Of a DNA stretch of 64,000 nucleotides, positions 57,753 to 64,000 are shown in pieces. The stretch is from Rosellinia necatrix. Lineage: Eukaryota; Ascomycota; Sordariomycetes; Xylariales; Xylariaceae. The notes beneath the pieces are model-generated. The model saw only the letters and a list, made by a program, of their open reading frames with translations, made no database searches and was not told the origin of the DNA. The stretch's first letter is position 1. Each line of letters starts with the position of its first letter. The DNA lies in NCBI GenBank assembly GCA_021209875.1, contig JAGYVD010000008.1, positions 3,223,501 through 3,287,500 on the forward strand, written 5' to 3'. The translations under genes were made by a program, and so were the position numbers.

Positions 57753-59397
57753 CTAGCACTCAAATCCAGACACTCCGGACACATCACTGCACCGATACCC
57801 GGAGACTTCACTGCCAGTCACTGTGTTGGTGATAGCGACATCTTCGATTGTGACTAAGGAGACGACGCTTGTTAGTAGATAGCTCTAACGTGACGTGCCA
57901 AGAGCTGAAGGGCGCGGCGACGTACGACCCTTCATCGCAGAAACTTTTCGCGCGATAAATAAGACGGCTAAGACAATGATGAAATTAGGCCGAACGCCGG
58001 TACTTACTGTTCTTGCAACCCCCCGATGCTGCACTGCAGTCCATACGGGCCACATACGACGAGGCCGTGTCGCCGTTCCAGTTCCTAATCGTGATATCTG
58101 ATATCTCGAATAAGCTACTGTCGCAATCTGGATTGCCACCGCTAAAAGTGGTGCATTGCGTGATAGAAAACGTCTCTGTCTCAACTTCGTAGAGCGTGAA
58201 GTTGGTCAGCGCTTGGGGGGCTTGGAGTCAGCATCGTTATCCCGCTCATCATTCTGTCACTCAGGTGGGCTATCTATACGGTCGTCGAGGCCAAGTCAAA
58301 GAGAGCAACGTACTAGCGTTCCGGATGTATCCAGTCCCACCTCCGCCGCCGTTCGGGGGGTAATTCACGACATCTCCGCTCCATGTCTTGACGTATGCGC
58401 CGTGCAGCGTACCATTGCAGAAGATGTTCCGCGCCGTGATGTTCTCGACGACTTCCGACGCGCCGATGTACTGGCCGAGGCTGCCGAAGGCGAGGCCGAG
58501 CGAGTTGTCGAAGACGGAGTCCTCGACGAGGATGTTGGTCGAGTTGCCCTTGATGGCGATGGCGTCGTCGCCGTTGCGCACGTACAGGTTCCGGAACGTC
58601 ACCCGGTCGCAGTCAATCGTGTCGTAGCCGTCCGTGTTCCGCGCCGGCTGCCGGCTGCTCGACACGCTCCGGATGTACACCCCGTCCACCAGGATGTCAC
58701 GCGAGTGCATTATCGCCACGCTCCACATCTGGCTCTGCACCATTCGGAAATTGATGAGGGAGAGATTGTTCGCTCCCCAGACTGCGAGCCCGTGCGGTCG
58801 GTTGGGATAGTTCGATTCGCCTTTGACGAAGTCGTACCTGGGATTTATTGTTAGCATATCCGTGAGCGGCATCATTCCCTGCTTCCTGCTTCGGGACGTA
58901 CCAAGCTTGACCATTCCCGTCAAGCGTCCCGTAGCCAAAGCCATTGACCGTCACATTGGTCCCGCCGAGAAACCAGGCCGCGGAGCCGTTTTGGAACCCG
59001 GTGTATTGAGAATGGCTGAGCCAGTAGTCGATGTCGTCGCTCCACTTGATACGGCTGTCAACTGAGGGCACTTTCAACTCATGTTCGCTTGGGTTATCGT
59101 TTGTAAGCTTACTAGGAGGGTACCATGAATCTCGATATCTGTTTCTACCAAGTTTGTGGTATTCATCACCTGGTTAATGTAATATGTCGTGTTCTGAAAG
59201 ACGATCCGGCCGTGGTTACGACATTTCGAGAACGCTTCTAGTATCCCCTCTGTATCATCCGTGCCATCGTTATTCGCTGGCACAACGCATTCAGCCCGCG
59301 GTTTGAGGGGAGAAAGCGCCGAACTTAGAGGTAAGCAGAGCGTTAAGCCTACCGCCAGGTTTAACAAACGCTTGAGACTGAGTGAGAACATAGCCAT
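57753..59397 (-). CDS. Exopolygalacturonase (GH28), secreted
   Basis: The predicted product has 418 residues and hydrolyses terminal galacturonate from pectin. Minus-strand exons are 59397-59113, 59044-58902, 58837-58314, 58211-58008 and 57853-57753; total divisible by three. The signal peptide ends near PLSSALS. GH28 motifs: the NTDGYDT box (catalytic Asp), GDDAIAIKGNS (catalytic Asp pair) and GLAFGSLGQY, where the usual GHG of endo-enzymes is replaced, as in fungal exo-PGs. YVKTWSG stands in place of RIK. Five to seven N-glycosylation sequons (NTT, NGS, NVT, NLS, NST, NIT, NGT) suit a secreted exo-enzyme. The C-terminal Cys pair is CSDVSGVSGFEC. The first intron is taken as 68 bp (59045-59112), giving GTLLWSDDIDYWLSHS; a 35-bp alternative adds nine unaligned residues. 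Confidence 0.93.
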
Positions 59398-60997
59398 GGT
59401 GGATTATCAAGCAAGTGCATATGAAACCGGTGATTCCATATTTCAGACAATTGAACTCGTCGTGAAGCATTGCGATCATATTTATAGAGAATTTACATCC
59501 TCCAGCACATTAGGGTTTCTAGGACTGACTACACCATAGAAGCTAGGCTCATGGGGGTGATTTAATCGACGCTGGGACGTTGGCAACACCTTGGTGTTGG
59601 CGAACTAACCAGCACTTTGCTCCCGTTCCCCCGGATTTGGAGTTCTGATGTAGGGGTGCAGCCAACCTTGAGGACCGAAATCGGGGTAATTTATGCCGAA
59701 GAGTACAAATCTCGGCCTTCGGAGTAAAGCATGTAGCAGTGCTGCTTGAATACCATACCGGCATGAATAAGAGCGTAAGTGTGTCTAGACGGCCAACCCC
59801 GCTTTCTAGATGTCCTCTTGCTAAGGTTGCGGTTCAAAGCGTGTCGCCCAAGTGCATTGGCTCGTACATAGAGAACTATCTTTGAGAGGGCGGAGTTGAC
59901 TAAGATCCAAAATAGATTTGATATTTTCTCTCTATCACTGTGTAATGATACAACTCAACAATATGATCTTATTTTAATCTTTTGCTCAGCATTACTTATT
60001 CTAATAACATGATTATCTACAACACCCGAGTGCTCGTAAGTCGGCTTTCACAAGATCGAACAAATAGTTTTTCCTACAGAACAAAGCTAACTCATACAAT
60101 TCAATTGAGGTTCCAAGTCGATCACTCAGACGGTCAAATATGTATGCGATGGAACATACAGGCTCTGGGTCTCGTTGGACATATTAAAGTAACATCAGCG
60201 ACTCGTCACTTTTATCAAGAAGAATAAATTAGCTAACGATGCTGTCATCTAGATATCTACTGCCTGCCCATATCCTGTCTGTCCCATCGGGCCCTAGACC
60301 TACGCGATTGTAATTGTTTCAGTATTGCAGAGTATCAATCAATCAACCCGTCGCCGCCCGAGTCATTATTGATGAGACTTATAGGTGCTACCACAAAGGT
60401 ATAGCCAAGAGCTGACTCTATAGGCGACTTGGCGATAGCAATCGTTAGGCGTCAGACCCATGCCAAGTTTCAACACGGACCTATGGACTGTTCATCTAGG
60501 AGCAGGCCAGGATAGAGAGACCCGTCAAACGTTGCCGAGCGCAATTAAACGGCCATCAAGGTGCCTATTGATCCTGAATTGGCAGGCGAAAAAGCTTTCT
60601 GTTCCGTCGCGCCACTGGGAGCGAAATAATGTGAGATCGAGGTTGGTTTTCCGGCTGACTTCTGAAGGGAATCGCTTGGCACGAACCTTGATGGTCAACT
60701 ACTGCGCCTAGGTTCAGCTTTGATCACTTCATATCATTGGAGTAGAATCAAGTCAGCTGTCATCTTATTCGTTATGCCAAGTGTGTTGCCCACTACCAAG
60801 AGGCTAAGAATAATTCTTTTGATGCGTTGGGTACTTGGTACCGCTTGCAGCCCTAGAAGTTGTTGTGGTAAACGTGTATAAATTGCCCAGTTCTCGCTTG
60901 CTATTTGAACTTTCCACGGCAATTCTGATATGTGATGTCTGCCTAAATCGAGGTCAACCCAAGAAGCCACTTTGTTTTTGAATTCTAAGCCGCCAAC
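59398..60997. other. 1.6-kb AT-rich spacer
   Basis: No gene was seen on either strand. Open frames at 60460-60711 and 60734-60970 have no recognisable features. Confidence 0.55.
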
Positions 60998-61652
60998 ATG
61001 CGATCCGCCACTGCTACCTTCGTCGCTATACTCGCCGCCACTTCAGCTCTGGCCCAGACATTACCCCCATCGCCGACTGCATCCGTCGGTTGTGAGCCTC
61101 ATGGTGACCACTGGTTAGATTCTACCGTTCCTGTTTGTTGCCATTCAAATCTAACGTAGAGCTGGAAACAGGCACTGTGACGGCCCCGCTACTGCTACCA
61201 TTACCAACTCCCCAGGTACCAGTTCTACGGCCCGCGACGACCACGAAGAAAACGAAACATTACCTCCGAGTCCGACCGAATCCGTAGGTTGCGAGCCCCA
61301 CGGCGACCATTGGCATTGTGATGGCCCGGCATCTGTGACCTCGACTGCTGCTGCAGCGGAAACAACTCATGATCACGATGATGACGAAGATGATCATTCG
61401 GAGAGTACCGGCGCTCTTCCGCCTAGCCCGACGGAATCAGTTGGGTGCCATTCTCATGGTGACCACTGGCATTGTGATGGCCCTGCTATCACTTCGTCTA
61501 GCACCGTTGCCGCCTCGACTTCCACTTCTGTTTCTGTTTCCCCTCCTGCCTTGACCTCGGCTACTTCACCTATACCTACGGCGGGTGTTGGTAAATCATT
61601 CGTCAATAGCATTGGTTTGATTGGGGGCTTGCTTCTGGCTCTTGGTTTATAG
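60998..61652 (+). CDS. Small GPI-type secreted protein with three HGDHWH histidine triads
   Basis: The predicted product has 198 residues from exons 60998-61113 and 61172-61652 (58-bp intron); total divisible by three. The signal peptide is about 19 residues (FVAILAATSALAQ). Three near-identical 24-residue units lie at 22-45, 69-92 and 121-144, each LPPSPT.SVGC..HGDHWHC plus DGPA. Linkers are Ser/Thr-rich, and the second also carries HDHDDDEDDH. A Ser/Thr/Pro stalk leads to a hydrophobic C-terminus (SIGLIGGLLLALGL) without basic residues, as in GPI signals. HGDHWH fits HxxHxH, the zinc-binding triad known from bacterial Pht-type surface proteins; here it sits between two Cys. I infer extracellular Zn/Cu binding at the wall. 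The intron splits the Trp codon of unit 1 only. No catalytic domain was seen. Confidence 0.85.
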
Positions 61653-62980
61653 CCGCAGTTTTAGGCCTTACAGTTATACAAGCATTGGTACTATGTACGG
61701 TTTCTCGCGATGATGCTGAGTGGATGTTGAAAATGATATGAATATAACATGTCGTACGAAGATCCGCGCATGGGGGCTAGTGAAAACAATGGGGTTGTAT
61801 AAGAGTGCAGACTCCACCATCTAACTTCGCCGTTTATGACATTGAGATTTAAGCATGCTGATCTTAGGAGATATTCAATTTTATATTTAACGTTGAATTA
61901 GTTATATAAGGCGTTAAAACATTCTAAAATATAATAGGAAAGAATTAATATATTTTATAAGCAGATATTATACACCCTCTTCAAACCCCAGCCCTCAGTA
62001 GCACCGGAACCCAGCCGTAGGCTCTTCGCATTTAATCTAGGTTCGATAGCCCTATTTGAGCCGATTTTGGAAAGGCTCTGTATAGCAGTTGCGGTACTAC
62101 ACGGCCCTGTTCAAGCCATTTACGCCGGATACTTTATTTTTGACAGGAGATCTAAAGCCGCGGTTCTCGGCGCCTCAAACTCAGATCCCAATCAAGTCTA
62201 GGCTAGGCGCTTGTAGTCCTAATCAACCTTCATCAAATCGTGATGGGAGGTTGGAAGTTCGTCCTTGTTCCGAGAACTGGATAGATTGTATAACAAAAAC
62301 CAGTGCAGCCTGGATTAAATTCCGTGCATTTGTAGAACTAACTAACTCGGTTGAATTGTTGATCCACGATCAAACTGACGGCCTCAGTAGGCGAGGCCCC
62401 ATTCGGAAACCATCCCGACGTCGATGGCCGGTGCTTCTATCACAACCAGACTTATAAACAAGGGCGAGTTAGTAGAATTCATATCTCGAGATCGTGTGAA
62501 GAGAGAGATCTCAAGGTCCTCGGCCCGTTGCTGTGAAAATACGGATGGTTGTTCTCGTCTAGGCCCGAAACTGTGAAGTCCGCTAGATTATGCTTTTTTA
62601 TGCTCTTGGCTTGAATTTATTATCAAAAAAAATTAGCATATTCTTTTTGATAAGGCCCCAGTCATGTGGTTGGTTTTAATTGAGGTATAAGTAGCAAAGA
62701 AGCTTTCTACCAAATAGAAGCTCTTATTAACAGAACTATTTGCATGAGGTTTCAGCAGTAGATTTCTGATAGCCGCTTTATATTTCTATCGACGAGAGAA
62801 ATTCATAGCAAGCAAGCACTTCTAGTCCAGGTTGGTCTACTGTCCTACCTTAAGCTATCGTATAGTTGGCCTCGGGGTTTCAACAGTAATATGGACAACT
62901 AAGCATAAATACCGGTCTCCCCTTGTCAGTTTAAGAATCACGGAGTGAATAGATAGGCTTGTTCTAGGCAGTAGGGGGGT
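61653..62980. other. AT-rich spacer right of the histidine-triad gene
   Basis: No gene was seen. Very AT-rich at 61860-61980. A 122-codon frame at 62089-62457 is open but unrecognised. Confidence 0.55.
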
Positions 62981-63139
62981 TGTGGTAGTAGTATTTAGGG
63001 CTCAATAGGGTTAACAATTGATTCCTGAACCCTTCAAGACCCAAGGGGGTCCCGAAGGTCCTTATATACACCCATTTCCGGTACTAGAACCACCCTAGGT
63101 GTCGGGTGGTGGCTAGCAGGGTCATTATTGGACCTGACA
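62981..63139 (-). mobile_element. Possible solo LTR, third element
   Basis: Read on the minus strand it begins TGTCAGGTCC, has a TATATAAGG box in the middle and ends ACTACCACA, i.e. TG...CA ends over 159 bp. No target-site duplication was found, and one neighbouring LTR is inserted exactly at its edge. Tentative. Confidence 0.4.
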
Positions 63140-63143
63140 CCCC

Positions 63144-63305
63144 TGTCACGGAACTAGTTCTAACCTAAGGACCCCACTAGGGCACGGGCCAGAATACTGT
63201 ATATAAAAGAAGCGAGTAGCTGGCGACTGACCAAGCGAGGAGTTTTCCCTCCTTGTGCAATAACATAAGTCATTTCTGGAACTACCAGCAGTGTGAACTG
63301 TGACA
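63144..63305 (+). mobile_element. Solo LTR (162 bp) with 5-bp target-site duplication
   Basis: Starts TGTCAC and ends GTGACA (6-bp terminal inverted repeat), with an internal TATATAAAAG box. It is flanked on both sides by ACCCC, a 5-bp target-site duplication as left by LTR-retrotransposon integrase. No internal coding region remains, so it is a recombined solo LTR. Confidence 0.75.
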
Positions 63306-63386
63306 ACCCCTGTGCCGGCGAGTAGGCAGTATGACAAGGCTTGGGTATTCTAGGGTGGGAAACTGGAAATAGCTTCATTTTACGAT

Positions 63387-63538
63387 TGTCACAGATCTCT
63401 CTGCTGGTAGTTCCAGAAATGACTTATGTTATTGCACACAGGAGGAAGTTCGGGCTGTCGCTGGCTATTCTAGCTTATATACATGATCTTCTGGTCCGTG
63501 CCTGGTGGAGGCCGGGGGCCGGGCTCGGTTTCGTGACA
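63387..63538 (-). mobile_element. Solo LTR (152 bp) of the same family, opposite orientation
   Basis: On the minus strand it runs TGTCAC...GTGACA and shares a 38-bp identical core with the LTR at 63144-63305 (63254-63291 against 63401-63438). Flanks are ACGAT and ATGAT, one mismatch from a 5-bp duplication. The rest of the element has diverged, so the two are separate insertions. Confidence 0.7.
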
Positions 63539-64000
63539 ATGATAATCTTCTTTGGCCTCAAGGGAGCGATAATGGAGAAAGAGGGAAAGTATAGCTATCC
63601 TTTCTTGGACGGCTATCTATGCCTGAAATACACGCAGTGAGTTTACACAGTCTATACCCGTATTCCTACAAGTAGTCAGTTGACTCTCCGGCCTCATGCA
63701 CGTTGGTCCTTCCTTGGCGCTGGCATCTCCAAACAGGTGTCTTGGCATTCCCATCACACCCTCTATGGCCTAGCGTATTTCCTGACACCAGTGGTCCGTG
63801 TGACAGGCAACCCCTCAGATCGACATTCAGGTCAACCCGTAGGACGTCAACAGTAATTCCAACCCATGGTTGGCGCGCCTGTTACGCTTCCCGGTGCTCT
63901 GATAAATACACCCAACAAGTTGATAATTCTGTCATGATGCAGCCCCTGAAGATAGTAACGAAGCTAAATCCGATTCAACCTACTTTAGACATATCACTAA
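63539..64000. other. Right-edge sequence, no gene seen
   Basis: No frame with family features was seen up to the window edge. Confidence 0.5.

Noticed and set aside
59078..59112. A 35-bp intron in the exopolygalacturonase
   Set aside because: The acceptor at 59045 gives a 68-bp intron and restores GTLLWSDDIDYWL without nine extra residues.
62089..62457. 122-codon open frame
   Set aside because: No recognisable domain, no splice partners and AT-rich surroundings; not supported as a gene.
1..64000. CRISPR arrays, bacterial operons, integrons or phage genes
   Set aside because: No spaced direct-repeat array, Shine-Dalgarno sites or bacterial gene clusters; introns and gene content are fungal throughout.

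Overview
This window is nuclear DNA of a filamentous ascomycete (Pezizomycotina, probably Sordariomycetes). Nearly every gene I could rebuild carries short GT-AG introns of about 48-200 bp with CTAAC/CTGAC-type branch sites. The gene set is fungal: siderophore transporter, AA9 LPMO, Atg26 sterol glucosyltransferase, exopolygalacturonase and pepsin-like protease. The spacers are long and AT-rich, with microsatellites, recurring CTACCTAGGTAGGTA palindromes and solo LTRs. There is one tRNA-Gln(CTG) and no bacterial or organellar feature. All gene models were spliced by eye from reading-frame continuity and splice signals. No search was run, so family names rest on recognised motifs.

Layout. 1-9.5 kb: the 3' end of a Rad5/SNF2-like helicase (+); a long spacer with three ATCTGATA(A/G) GATA elements; a siderophore-iron MFS transporter (+); a convergent SRPK-like kinase (-). 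9.6-20 kb: an SDR oxidoreductase (+); a GC-rich fascin-like hypothetical (+); a large minus-strand gene joining an alpha/beta hydrolase to ubiquitin-like segments; an acetamidase/formamidase (-). 22-29 kb: a ten-exon AA9 LPMO (+), a Cys-rich single-pass membrane protein (-) and a microsatellite-riddled hypothetical (+). 29-44 kb: housekeeping genes ATG26 (-), CHL1 (+) and FCP1 (+). 45-49 kb: a polytopic membrane protein (+) and the GRIM-19/NDUFA13 subunit of complex I (+). 52.7-61.7 kb: an aspartic protease (+), tRNA-Gln (+), a serine carboxypeptidase (-), an exopolygalacturonase (-) and a small GPI-type secreted protein (+) built on three Cys-flanked HGDHWH histidine triads. 62.9-63.6 kb: a cluster of solo LTRs.

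The genes read as a plant-matter-degrading or plant-associated lifestyle: LPMO, exo-PG, acid protease, carboxypeptidase, acetamidase. Two loci concern metal supply: the siderophore transporter with iron-type GATA sites, and the histidine-triad protein. There is no obvious secondary-metabolite cluster.

Main points for a second look: the triple HGDHWH protein; the SreA-like sites; the hydrolase-ubiquitin-like fusion; single-base frameshifts inside simple repeats of two genes; two GC-AG introns; a 12-bp terminal exon in the LPMO; and the solo LTR cluster with target-site duplications.
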